This document shows positions 55,826 through 64,000 of a stretch of DNA of 64,000 bases, in pieces. Origin of the DNA: Lachnospiraceae bacterium (GTDB lineage: Bacteria > Bacillota > Clostridia > Lachnospirales > Lachnospiraceae); the NCBI GenBank assembly GCA_949383255.1, contig CASJPF010000010.1, positions 36,303-100,302 on the forward strand, given 5' to 3'. The notes below the pieces were generated by a model. The model was not told the origin of the DNA, ran no database searches, and saw only the letters and a list, made by a program, of their open reading frames with translations. Position 1 is the stretch's first letter. The number at the start of each line of letters is the position of its first letter. The position numbers were made by a program, and so were the translations under genes.

Positions 55826-56882
55826 TAAAAAAGAGAGTTGCTTTTATTTCTCCCACTAATTCGCAATATCCTTCTAATAGTTTTTCAGTGCTATCTCCTG
55901 TACCATAAATTCCTACTCTTTTGTTTTTTCCCAACGGCAATGCCATTAACTTTTTTCGCAGCTTATTTTCTGTATTTCCAGCGGTTTCTATGTTGTCATT
56001 CCACTCTGACAATTTTATTGGATGGATAAATAACATATCTGTTGCCCAACCACTAAACAACTTTTCTAAAGAATAATTGTATTTCTCTTTATAGTGTTCT
56101 ACAATTGTAGCTGTTTTATATCTTCCTATATCCTGTCGTGTAACAACTCTACTTCTCTCAAAAGTTAGCATTACTGCAGTTGGAAATGCAATTTCTACAA
56201 ATAAATCCATTGCTGCAAAAATGCCACACACTCTAGCCAATTCATACAGCTTACTCTTTCTAATTAGAAAATAATCTGCATATCCAAATAGCAACGGATA
56301 AGGGATTACTCTGCTCCCACCATTTGATTTTATAAATTGGTTAACCAATTCTTCACAAAACTCCATTGTTTCTCCAAAAAAATCGTTGTCATACTCCGGT
56401 TTAAATTCACACCCCATAAATCTTTCATATAAACAAACCGCCTCAGAAAAAGAAGGCAATTGACTTTTATATTCTGTTCCTCTTGCCTTAAATGAATGAA
56501 ATATACCACTACAAAAACTCCAGCTAAACATTCCTGAAGAATTTATGTCCGCAAATGAATCTACAAATATATCTTTTTCCTCCATTTGCAGCCATGTCAT
56601 TACGTTTTCATCATCTATCTTTGGATGAATAAGTTGATCATCACTGATAAAAAGAAAAAAATCACATTCCAACTTCATTAATTCCTTATATGCCTGAATA
56701 TAATAACCTTGAAAGTGATAAGAACTTTCATAAACAGGAATCACATCATTATCAAATCCATCATAAAAAGGCATTAAAAACCTAATAATATGAAAACGTT
56801 TTTTGTATATTTTCCTTAACAGTGGAAGATTTCCATCATACCTATGATTGAATATAATTATCAAAGCTGCTCTTTTATTCAA
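55770..56882 (-). CDS. 5' part of a split glycosyltransferase, interrupted at a G10 run
   Basis: 370 codons. The start is TTG 56882 with GGAGG 8 bases before, overlapping the stop of the gene upstream; an ATG at 56909 is the alternative. The N-terminal domain (AALIIIFNHRYDG, ECDFFLFISDDQLIHP) looks like a GT-A-type transferase with a DxD-like SDD. From about residue 322 the shared Rossmann domain begins (KRVGIYGTGDSTEKLL) and breaks at the G run, ending RGGGNL-stop. As it stands the protein lacks the C-terminal GT10-like half. Confidence 0.85.
   Translation of the reverse strand: MNKRAALIIIFNHRYDGNLPLLRKIYKKRFHIIRFLMPFYDGFDNDVIPVYESSYHFQGYYIQAYKELMKLECDFFLFISDDQLIHPKIDDENVMTWLQMEEKDIFVDSFADINSSGMFSWSFCSGIFHSFKARGTEYKSQLPSFSEAVCLYERFMGCEFKPEYDNDFFGETMEFCEELVNQFIKSNGGSRVIPYPLLFGYADYFLIRKSKLYELARVCGIFAAMDLFVEIAFPTAVMLTFERSRVVTRQDIGRYKTATIVEHYKEKYNYSLEKLFSGWATDMLFIHPIKLSEWNDNIETAGNTENKLRKKLMALPLGKNKRVGIYGTGDSTEKLLEGYCELVGEIKATLFFIDSYKKSYAHTYRGGGNL
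55780..55789 (-). repeat. Homopolymer G10 tract (minus strand), candidate phase-variation switch
   Basis: Ten consecutive G on the coding strand, within one reading unit of 54680-56882. Tract lengths of 9 or 12 restore one frame; 10 gives truncation. No other such run was noticed in the window. Confidence 0.9.
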
Positions 56883-58373
56883 TATAATTTCCTCCGCTAA
56901 TTTTCTCATATAACTGCAATGCTTTTTGCACTACGATATCAGAATTATAATGTTCATGTTCTCCCCATCTTCCTAAGCCATATACTTGTTTCGTTCTGCA
57001 CCACGACAACAAGTCTTGCATAAATTGAGGTTTATTTATTGTATTTAATGGATATGCATATTCGTTTATGTACTTTTCAACATTTGAATCATGAGCATCA
57101 AACATACTAATCCGTTCATACCTAGTTTCTGTCCAATATCCATGATATGGACAAAAATTATGTCTTATCAACTTTCTATGATATGGCAGATCTTCTTGTG
57201 AATAATAAATCCAATGTGCTAATGTATCCATATCTTCTAAATATAGCCTTGTTTCTATCGCACTATGCCTAAGAGTTCCAAGCTTTTCATGTAATGCAGA
57301 GGGCATTCCCTGTATTTCTTTAAATTCTTTCCACGGAATAGTATTAATAATAAATTGTGCTTTAACATTTAAGCCACTGTGCGTCTTAATTTCCATTTTA
57401 TCAAAGGCGATACCATATATATGTTGCCCATACATTACGTTGTTCTCAACATTTTTAGACATTCGTTCCCACACTTCGCCATCCCCATACTCTTTTGGAT
57501 ATAAAAAAGTACTGTGTGCAGGCTGCCTTCCATGCGACTTATGCTCCAAACAACTGTAAAGAATTTCTTCAAAACTAACATCCGGCAATTTATTCAACCA
57601 ATAGGTTCCTAAATTATTCAGCTCATCTGCAAACATTTTTTTATTATATGGAATCATATAATCTGCCGCAATTTTTTGTCCCAGCTTCCATTCTATCCAA
57701 TCAACAAACTTGTCCGGTTTTTTTATTCCATTATTGCATCCCGCAGCTGCTATATCTTTCAGATATTCTATTTGCTCTTTTAATTCCATCTGCCATATAT
57801 TTGACACCAGTTTACAACTTTTTAATAATTTGCTTGTTCAGGATTCCCTGAACTTAGGCGCCTTAATAGGGCTTGCTAATTTTTCTGGGTTTCGAGATTT
57901 AATCCCAAAGTGATAAATAATATTTGGGACTCAAATTTTAACTTTTTTTGGGTATCAAATATTGTATCCTATAGCAAAATTTGCACCCTTCGAAACAGAA
58001 AAAGCTATATTTTCAAGTATTTGGGCAACATTCTCTATTTATAAAAAAAGTTGTAAAGTGGTGATATATTTGATTCAATTGGACTATTAATATATTGATT
58101 GTGGATAAAAATTTGACTGTTCCTTTCAAAAGTATTCCACTCTGCATGTGGCATAAAGTGAAACAAATAGTCAAGTACCTTTTTATTTTTTACATCAAGG
58201 AAATGTCCTCCCCCTATATCAAAAGGACCATTATTATATACGCTTCTGCACAATCCGCCTCCCCATTTTTCTTTTTCCAACACAAGAAATGATTTTTCTC
58301 TACTTTCCTGTAGCTGATTAGCAAAAGTCAAACCTGCTGGTCCTGCTCCCAATATAAGAAATTTTACCTCCAT
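56875..58373 (-). pseudogene. FAD-dependent amine-oxidase/UDP-galactopyranose-mutase-like protein, split by an insertion
   Basis: N-terminal part 58064-58373: FLILGAGPAGLTFANQL (FAD site), GGGLCRSVYNNGPFDIGGGHFL, GLF/protoporphyrinogen-oxidase type. C-terminal part from 57805 down: WQMELKEQIEYL to GLGRWGEHEHYNSD. A 258-bp element sits between them. Taking it out with one copy of the 10-bp duplication rejoins the frame as ...PIESNIWQMELKEQ..., giving about 413 residues. Probably a glycan-precursor flavoenzyme now inactive; the second part may still be translated from an internal start. Confidence 0.9.
57806..58063. mobile_element. MITE-like element, 258 bp
   Basis: Terminal inverted repeats CACCAGTTTACAACTTTTT (57806-57824) and AAAAAGTTGTAAAGTGGTG (58045-58063), 18 of 19 paired. 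Flanked by the direct repeat ATATATTTGA at 57796-57805 and 58064-58073. No transposase-sized open frame inside, so it would move in trans. Confidence 0.92.
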
Positions 58374-58436
58374 CTCAAACTACCCTCTAAAACTCCACTG
58401 TTTCACTCTAACATTATTGTGGTTTTTTCGCAGTTG

Positions 58437-58570
58437 TCTCATCTTGCGTCCTTTTTAACCCTTTAAATATCTCACAATATCTGCCCAACATTAAAAATAA
58501 TATCTTCCAATGAAATAATAGGACATTTCATTTTTTCCTTAAGTTTTTCTTCTATTTCTTCAAAATAATC
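58437..58570 (-). repeat. Duplicated segment, copy 2 (intact)
   Basis: Source-like copy of the segment at 54521-54653. It spans the last 30 or so codons of the gene at 58472 and its downstream sequence. Confidence 0.85.
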
Positions 58571-58948
58571 TATCGCTGTTACCACAATCATATCTACATC
58601 TTCCATTATCATATCTGGCGATATAATTTTTAAATCTGAATAAGTAATAGACTCCCGTCTGTCAATTCCATATGCAATATCTATTTCTGAATTTTTTAAC
58701 TCTGCTAAAAATGTTTCTCCCACATATCCTATTCCATAAACAGCTATTTTTCGATATCCTTGTTCTTCAAAATAAGATGATAGATTTTTTCCATCTTGTC
58801 TTAGTCTAACCCACCGATTCATCATATAAAACAATGCACAATATTTTCCAGATATTTTTTCAGCTTTTCTACGCTTTTTTCTTTCTACTATGCTCGTAGC
58901 CATAGCACCTACAGCCATTAATAATATGGAAATGCTTCGTTTTTTCAT
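58472..58948 (-). CDS. Stand-alone Rossmann-domain protein with N-terminal hydrophobic stretch
   Basis: 158 residues. A short hydrophobic N-terminus (SISILLMAVGAMATSIV) with a basic patch after it could anchor it at the membrane. Then NRWVRLRQDGKNLSSYFEEQ and IAVYGIGYVGETFLAEL, IDIAYGIDRRES, DMIVVTAIDYFEEI, CPIISLEDIIF. This is the same module as the tails of the GT4 and GT2 proteins. Its last part is duplicated at 54521-54653. Function unknown; dinucleotide or nucleotide-sugar binding is suggested by the GxGxxG turn. Confidence 0.85.
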   Translation of the reverse strand: MKKRSISILLMAVGAMATSIVERKKRRKAEKISGKYCALFYMMNRWVRLRQDGKNLSSYFEEQGYRKIAVYGIGYVGETFLAELKNSEIDIAYGIDRRESITYSDLKIISPDMIMEDVDMIVVTAIDYFEEIEEKLKEKMKCPIISLEDIIFNVGQIL

Positions 58949-58963
58949 CCTAGTATTTCTCCC

Positions 58964-60145
58964 TTATCTATGTTTACAGTTCAATATTACATATTCATAT
59001 AACCTTACAAGTTTTCGGACTACATACTCTGGATTTAGTTTGTCTATTCGTTTTCTTGCAAGTTTTCCCATTTCCTGTTTCCTACTTGCACTCATAGATA
59101 CCGCCATCTGCATCTTTTCCAATAAATCCTGTGCGTCACCAATTTGACAAAGTAACCCATTTTTTCCATGTGTAATTAACTGTTCAAAACTAGCTCCATT
59201 TGTCCCGACAACAACTCGTTCAAAATACATTGCCTCAATACATGCATTTGACAAATTTTCCATTAAGGAAGGCAATACTACTAAATCTGCCTTTTGGATT
59301 ATAGGATACAGTTGATTGTGCGGCAAAGCATGAAATAAAAGAAGTCTATTTACATGTTTACCTGCTTCTTTGCACAATATAGAGATTACATTTTTTCCAT
59401 TTATGTTGCTTGTATTTCCAATAAAAACAAAATAGTAATCTTGATTCATCTCCAAAAATTGTTCAAGAATTTCTGCAATTACTAAAATTCCTTTTTCTGC
59501 ATAAAGCGTGCCAAAAAATAATACATATTTTTTTCCTATTAAATTTTGAACATAAATTTGATTATCATATTGTTGTACATCATTTACAAAAGGAGTTTCA
59601 ATTACTTTTATAGACCTGTGACAATCCTGTTCAAATACAGTAGCTGTATTTTTGCAGGGTGCAAACACAGTATTACATCTCCTCGACGACATTCTCTCAA
59701 ATAAGGACATAATATTCACTACACTTTCTGAATATGTTTGAAATGTCGCGAAAGATATTTTTGCATATGATGACAACCGCAAAACCGTAGGAACTTTTTG
59801 AGAGTACAACAATGCAATTCCATATAATGAAGTAAATTGAATTATTTCAATATTTCTTTTCTTAACCAACTCTTTTATTTTATGATTTAATGCATATCCT
59901 ACTTTTAAAGCACTTGATATATAATTAAAAACTTGTGACTTACAATTGTAGTATGTTGGTACTCCAACAATCCAAATAGGAATATTTTGTTCAACTCTAT
60001 AACTATCCCACTCTCCAGCAGCCAAAATTGCAGGATTATGTCCTAATTTTATCAGCGATAATGATACGCGATATAGATAGTTGGGAAGTCCTGTCGTCGG
60101 TTGTCCTCGCCTTGGATACTCTGTTGATACAAACAATATGTTCAT
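58964..60145 (-). CDS. GT4 glycosyltransferase
   Basis: 393 residues, GT-B fold. N-terminal ILFVSTEYPRRGQPTTGLPNYLYRVSLSL, donor side VLFFGTLYAEKGILVIAEIL, YFVFIGNTS and VLPSLMENLSNACIEAMYFERVVVGTN (in parts) with the E-x7-E motif. No extra Rossmann domain. AGGAAACAGGAA before the ATG; 15 bp to the next gene. Confidence 0.93.
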   Translation of the reverse strand: MNILFVSTEYPRRGQPTTGLPNYLYRVSLSLIKLGHNPAILAAGEWDSYRVEQNIPIWIVGVPTYYNCKSQVFNYISSALKVGYALNHKIKELVKKRNIEIIQFTSLYGIALLYSQKVPTVLRLSSYAKISFATFQTYSESVVNIMSLFERMSSRRCNTVFAPCKNTATVFEQDCHRSIKVIETPFVNDVQQYDNQIYVQNLIGKKYVLFFGTLYAEKGILVIAEILEQFLEMNQDYYFVFIGNTSNINGKNVISILCKEAGKHVNRLLLFHALPHNQLYPIIQKADLVVLPSLMENLSNACIEAMYFERVVVGTNGASFEQLITHGKNGLLCQIGDAQDLLEKMQMAVSMSASRKQEMGKLARKRIDKLNPEYVVRKLVRLYEYVILNCKHR

Positions 60146-60161
60146 TTCCTGTTTCCTCTCC

Positions 60162-61388
60162 TCAGTTTTCTATTCTGGCAACTATTTGCCTCTCATATAT
60201 ATCATCTGCAATTCGATCTGGAATCCGATAACTTATTAATTCTGATACACACTTTCCCGGTATTTCAACTCGTTCGTCAACACCTCTTATATACCATTCA
60301 TACTCATTGTCTAACTGGCCTATATCTATAGATTGAATCCCCTTCATAGCCAAATCATAGGCCAAGACTGTTGCTGTTGGTCCAAGGCTAATCAAAACAA
60401 GCGTATCTTTGTCTATATTCTTATGTATCACTTCCAATATCTTGTCATATACTGAAAAAGCATTTTTATCAGGAGCAATAATCCTGCGAAGATCAACTAC
60501 ATTTTGAAATAAATCATTTTTTACACCAATACATGCATATGTACCTTCAACCAATAAAACTTCCCGATTCTTCCACACTCTTTGAAACAATTTAAAAATA
60601 TCCTTTGCTCGATTTTTTTTTCGGTATATCAAATATGGTCTTGAAACATAAGCGTCATAATAAGTTCTATTAATATCTATTATTGACATTAATCTCTCAC
60701 GTGAACCTTGACTTAAGTAGGAACGAATCCCATCTGCTGCGTCTTCTGTATAGTAATCTAAACTGCCAAAATTATTAGCAAGCGCAATAATAATTTTCTC
60801 ATTTTTACAGTAAAATACTTCTTTTAAACGTTTAGCCAATTGACCATTTACTTCTTGAAACCAGGGACGTTCTTTATTCTGCATAAGCTCTAATTCCCCG
60901 TCACCAAAACGACATAGTGAATTTTTCTCTCTTATTATTTTTAATAATAATTCTTCTGATGAACGTATTTCTGGGCAAGGTCTTAAACCTAATTCATATG
61001 GCATATTTTCAATACGCCTTTTTAATATTACAATCTCTCTTTCTAACTCAAATATTTTTTTAACAGTCTCATCAATAAATTCATATTTTGTATCTGTTTT
61101 CCAATAGTCAATTATCTTATCTTTACATATCCCCATTTCCTCGCATTGTTTCCAAATTGTCTCACCAAAACAAGTCGAAATGATAATGTAGTCTACTGTG
61201 TTGTCAATCAATAATTCTGGAGCCTCTATCTGCCAGCATTCCATATATTGATGATAAAGTGCTTGATTTGTGTCAACAATACCTTTCAATGTACACTTAT
61301 CTTTCCGTATTGCACTCATAACAATCTGACACCTTGCTCCTGCTCCCCAAACTACTACATTTGGTATTTTTTGTTTCACACTTGTCAC
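60162..61388 (-). CDS. GT-D-type glycosyltransferase (DUF1792) with N-terminal Rossmann domain
   Basis: 408 residues from GTG 61388, with AGGGGG 8 bases before; the G of the start is shared with the preceding stop TAGTG. Residues 8-100: IPNVVVWGAGARCQIVMSAI and DYIIISTCF, the shared Rossmann type. After a helix, residues 155-408 carry NSLCRFGDGELELMQ, WFQEV and VLISLGPTATVLAYDL, the SP_1767/GT-D family landmarks. An alternative TTG at 61436 lies in the upstream gene. Confidence 0.88.
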   Translation of the reverse strand: MTSVKQKIPNVVVWGAGARCQIVMSAIRKDKCTLKGIVDTNQALYHQYMECWQIEAPELLIDNTVDYIIISTCFGETIWKQCEEMGICKDKIIDYWKTDTKYEFIDETVKKIFELEREIVILKRRIENMPYELGLRPCPEIRSSEELLLKIIREKNSLCRFGDGELELMQNKERPWFQEVNGQLAKRLKEVFYCKNEKIIIALANNFGSLDYYTEDAADGIRSYLSQGSRERLMSIIDINRTYYDAYVSRPYLIYRKKNRAKDIFKLFQRVWKNREVLLVEGTYACIGVKNDLFQNVVDLRRIIAPDKNAFSVYDKILEVIHKNIDKDTLVLISLGPTATVLAYDLAMKGIQSIDIGQLDNEYEWYIRGVDERVEIPGKCVSELISYRIPDRIADDIYERQIVARIEN

Positions 61389-62473
61389 TATTTTTTCCCC
61401 CTGACAACTCCTCGCCGCAACTCTGGTTCCTTCCAAACTTCATCATCATAAATAAACAACATATAACCTCTTGAAGTGGAGGTGTTTAATCCATATTGTT
61501 GTAATATTTTTTTTATTTTATTTTCATCATCATGTCTGTGGTAACAACATATAGAACATTTGATATTTTCACTAGCAGCGAACATCTTGTCAGAGCCTAT
61601 CAATGCATTTATCTCCTCTCCTTCAATATCCATTTTAAGAAAATCCACCGGCTCCTGCACAAGTGTATTTAAAGTAGTTGTCGTAGCTGTATCATAAGCA
61701 CTTATATACTGATTACAAAAAATTACCTTATCGCTATAAGGCTTAAATGTTGCCTTTAAAGCCTCCATCCAGTTTAAATCACATTCTATCAGATATAACT
61801 TTTTAACTTTGTCTATGTTATGTAATGAGAAATTGCCCTCACGTACCCCCACATCCACCAATACATCTCCTTCCTTTACAATAATCTCATTTTCTTCATA
61901 TAGATGAGGTGAATTCAAATCCTGTTCCTGCCATAAATTACTTACATATTTTTTCCCATTATTGACAGTAAACCCATAGTTTCTTGCCAAATACAATCTT
62001 TTACCTTCAAACCAAACATAATACAACTCCTCTTCTTGATCATAATATGCCTCCCTAATTTCCTCTTTATTAACAGGAGTATATGCATAAACACATAATT
62101 CATTTTTTTGTTTCATTATAGATAAAAATGATTTTATTTCATCATCAGATGTATATATGTATCGGTTTATAACCTTTTGTATAAAATACTGAAATATAGA
62201 TGCAATTCTTTTATTAGGTATATCCATTACATAAATTTGACTCTTTATCTCCTCATACTCTTTTATTACCCATATATCAATAAAATGATAATCCAATTCC
62301 CCAATGTCTGAAGGTTTATATATTTTTATACCATGAAAACATTCATTATATTTTTCTGGATCATTGTCAATAAAACCAATAATTTCTACATATTTATCTA
62401 ATGATGCCAACAAATATTTTTTAAAATTTTGCTCAGCCTTCTTTCCTGTTCCCCAAATTAAACACTTATTCAT
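61388..62473 (-). CDS. FkbM-family methyltransferase with N-terminal Rossmann domain
   Basis: 361 residues. Residues 1-110: CLIWGTGKKAEQNFKKYL, EIIGFIDNDPEKY, the cluster's Rossmann type. Residues 195-361: FkbM methyltransferase with GDVLVDVGVREGNFSL, LIECDLNWMEALK, and VDFLKMDIEGEEINAL. Probably O-methylates a sugar. It overlaps the GT2 gene upstream by 4 bp (ATGA) and the GT-D gene downstream by one base. Confidence 0.92.
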   Translation of the reverse strand: MNKCLIWGTGKKAEQNFKKYLLASLDKYVEIIGFIDNDPEKYNECFHGIKIYKPSDIGELDYHFIDIWVIKEYEEIKSQIYVMDIPNKRIASIFQYFIQKVINRYIYTSDDEIKSFLSIMKQKNELCVYAYTPVNKEEIREAYYDQEEELYYVWFEGKRLYLARNYGFTVNNGKKYVSNLWQEQDLNSPHLYEENEIIVKEGDVLVDVGVREGNFSLHNIDKVKKLYLIECDLNWMEALKATFKPYSDKVIFCNQYISAYDTATTTTLNTLVQEPVDFLKMDIEGEEINALIGSDKMFAASENIKCSICCYHRHDDENKIKKILQQYGLNTSTSRGYMLFIYDDEVWKEPELRRGVVRGKK

Positions 62474-63390
62474 CTCTTACTCCATATTCCTATCACTTTA
62501 CTACAAAAAGCTTGTTTGGTCACTCTCCATGCAAATCTAATACGTGATGTTTCTCTTTTTCTACTAAAACAATTATTGTAATCATCTATATTTATTTGAA
62601 ATCGATTCATCAATTCCTGTTTAATAATAATGTCATCATATTTATTACTTTTAATAACTCTCTTAGAAACCTTATAGTTTCTTAAAAAACAGGTAAAAAC
62701 ATTTTTTGAAAACTCAGTACCATAATTCCCTGATATATTATTTTTATGGACCCTGTAAATTAATAGAGGTTCAAAAATAAAATCAACAGTTCCATAGTGG
62801 GAAGCCATAACTGCAATAAAAGTATCATGTAACACAATTTTATCTGGCAATCGAAAAATATTTTTAGAGTTTTCACCTCTAATGCACATGGTATTTGCAG
62901 CATATGCAGTTCTATGCATAATTACCTCTTTAAAATCCAATACTTTTATTTTATATCCAACGTATCTGTAATTTGATACTTCAACAATATTCATATTTTC
63001 ATCTGCTATACTCCGATCTGAAAGGGAACAAATACAGGTTGGATGTGCTCTCATATATTGGATTTGATAGGATATTTTATTCCTTAACCATATATCATCC
63101 TGATCTGCCAAAAATAAAAATTCACCTTTAGCCATATCCGCTAAACGAGAAATATTTCCGCTCAATCCCAAATGTTCTCCCGCATCGTCGATCAAGATAC
63201 TATGAAAAAACTCACGATTTTCATTTATCCATTTGGTACATATTTCGACAGAACCATCGGTAGAACCATCATCTCTAATTACTAATTGTATTTTGTCATA
63301 ATCCTGTTCTTTTAATGAATTTAAAAACTCTACTAAATAGTTACTTCCATTAAAAATTGGAATTAAGATACTAGCTAGTCCACTCTCCAT
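62470..63390 (-). CDS. GT2 glycosyltransferase
   Basis: 306 residues. ASILIPIFNGSNYLVEFLNS, LVIRDDGSTDGS, FLFLADQDDIWLRNKI with the DQDD metal motif, and HDTFIAVMASHYG. Rhamnosyltransferase-like in the DQDD region. AAGGGAA before the ATG; 12 bp after asparagine synthase. Confidence 0.94.
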   Translation of the reverse strand: MESGLASILIPIFNGSNYLVEFLNSLKEQDYDKIQLVIRDDGSTDGSVEICTKWINENREFFHSILIDDAGEHLGLSGNISRLADMAKGEFLFLADQDDIWLRNKISYQIQYMRAHPTCICSLSDRSIADENMNIVEVSNYRYVGYKIKVLDFKEVIMHRTAYAANTMCIRGENSKNIFRLPDKIVLHDTFIAVMASHYGTVDFIFEPLLIYRVHKNNISGNYGTEFSKNVFTCFLRNYKVSKRVIKSNKYDDIIIKQELMNRFQINIDDYNNCFSRKRETSRIRFAWRVTKQAFCSKVIGIWSKR

Positions 63391-63402
63391 TTTAAATTCC
63401 CT

Positions 63403-64000
63403 TCATATATTATACATATATTTTTCATACCATTGTTGAAAGATAAAATAAGCCCAGACAAACGCTGCATAATTTCCTCTAGTACTTCCATTTTCAACAA
63501 AAAAAGAAACTTGCTTGCGCAACTGTTCTGGTTCAAAAATATCCTGATTTTTCAAAAATGTGAAATCAGTGTATGACAATAGCTGTTCTCGAAGTTCAGT
63601 TCTTAACCATCTCTCTATCGGAACACCAAAACCCTGTTTAGGACGATCCATCAATTCTTTAGGTATATATTTATGTGTAATGTCTTTTAGTATCTTTTTA
63701 AGCTCGCCATTTCTAATTTTATATTCAAGAGGAAGACCTAACGAAAACTCTATCACATCTTTATCAAGAAACGGACATCGTGCTTCCAAAGAATATTTCA
63801 TACTTGCTCTATCAACTTTGCACAATATATCTCCCGGCAAATAAGTATCCATATCAAGCAGCATTCTTGTATATACCCAATCTTTCTCTTGGTATCTATC
63901 CTCTATAGGGTCCAAATAACCAATATGATCCTTATCAATTAATATTTTACACGACTTTACAACTTTATAAATGATACCCTTGCTTCTGAAGCACTTGTTT
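63403..64000 (-). CDS. Asparagine synthase (AsnB-type), C-terminal part
   Basis: About 198 codons up to the window edge; the N-terminus is outside. LPGDILCKVDRASMKYSLEARCPFLDKDVIEF and RPKQGFGVPIERWL are typical of the synthetase domain C-terminal half. In a glycan cluster such enzymes can amidate uronic acids or other carboxyls; that use is inference from context. Confidence 0.92.
   Translation of the reverse strand, partial: NKCFRSKGIIYKVVKSCKILIDKDHIGYLDPIEDRYQEKDWVYTRMLLDMDTYLPGDILCKVDRASMKYSLEARCPFLDKDVIEFSLGLPLEYKIRNGELKKILKDITHKYIPKELMDRPKQGFGVPIERWLRTELREQLLSYTDFTFLKNQDIFEPEQLRKQVSFFVENGSTRGNYAAFVWAYFIFQQWYEKYMYNI

Overview
The window looks like a chromosomal segment of a low-GC, Gram-positive anaerobe, most likely a member of the Lachnospiraceae (Clostridia). 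This is an inference from gene content and layout: an autonomous glycyl-radical protein beside a Crp/Fnr regulator, a CIRCE-controlled groESL, a two-gene SufC/SufB-like FeS system, pyrB-pyrI with a separate regulatory chain, a dnaG-rpoD-trmK block, and many proteins of kinds common in that family. Most genes lie on the minus strand, generally with good AGGAGG-type ribosome sites; several starts are GTG or TTG.

Layout. 1-7.6 kb: dipeptidase pepD (cut by the window edge), luxS, an exported cysteine-hydrolase-like protein, a Nudix hydrolase, a Fur-family regulator, a deoxyinosine DNA glycosylase, and a hybrid histidine kinase with a two-receiver regulator. 7.7-11.2 kb: grcA with a Crp/Fnr-type operator placed at -41.5, the adjacent Crp/Fnr gene, and groES-groEL behind a perfect CIRCE. 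11.3-24 kb: a degenerate GGDEF protein, a PHP-HAD fusion, an ABC-F ATPase, an unknown 705-residue protein, maf, polyphosphate kinase and exopolyphosphatase, and pheA. 24-27.4 kb: a DUF5050 protein and a membrane protein (plus strand), D,D-carboxypeptidase and a PH-domain protein (minus). 27.4-29.1 kb: pyrB-pyrI behind a leader peptide and terminator hairpin that resemble the enterobacterial UTP-sensitive attenuator. 29.1-34.8 kb: two CobW-type GTPases among palindromic repeats, dCMP deaminase, an anchored trypsin-like protease, an L,D-transpeptidase. 34.9-35.3 kb: RNase P RNA. 35.4-42.7 kb: dgt-dnaG-rpoD-trmK-nif3-nucleoside kinase, the macromolecular synthesis block. 42.9-48.8 kb: an orphan Cys-rich protein, a glycerol-1-phosphate dehydrogenase, a DUF362 protein, Nudix, nitroreductase, and SufC/SufB-like.

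49.1 kb to the end is a minus-strand surface-glycan cluster: asparagine synthase, two GT2, two GT4 and one GT-D glycosyltransferases, an FkbM methyltransferase, a GT10 fucosyltransferase-like protein, and a methyltransferase-cytidylyltransferase fusion. It is the accessory part of the window. It carries (i) a run of ten G residues that puts two halves of one large glycosyltransferase out of frame, a strong candidate for slipped-strand phase variation; (ii) one small Rossmann-type domain (YGxG motif) fused to, or standing beside, at least seven of its proteins; (iii) a 258-bp element with 19-bp inverted repeats and a 10-bp target duplication that has split a flavoprotein gene; and (iv) a duplicated ~130-bp gene end next to a citrate-lyase-ligase-like remnant. 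Together these point to a rapidly diversifying, possibly on/off-switching cell-surface polysaccharide locus.
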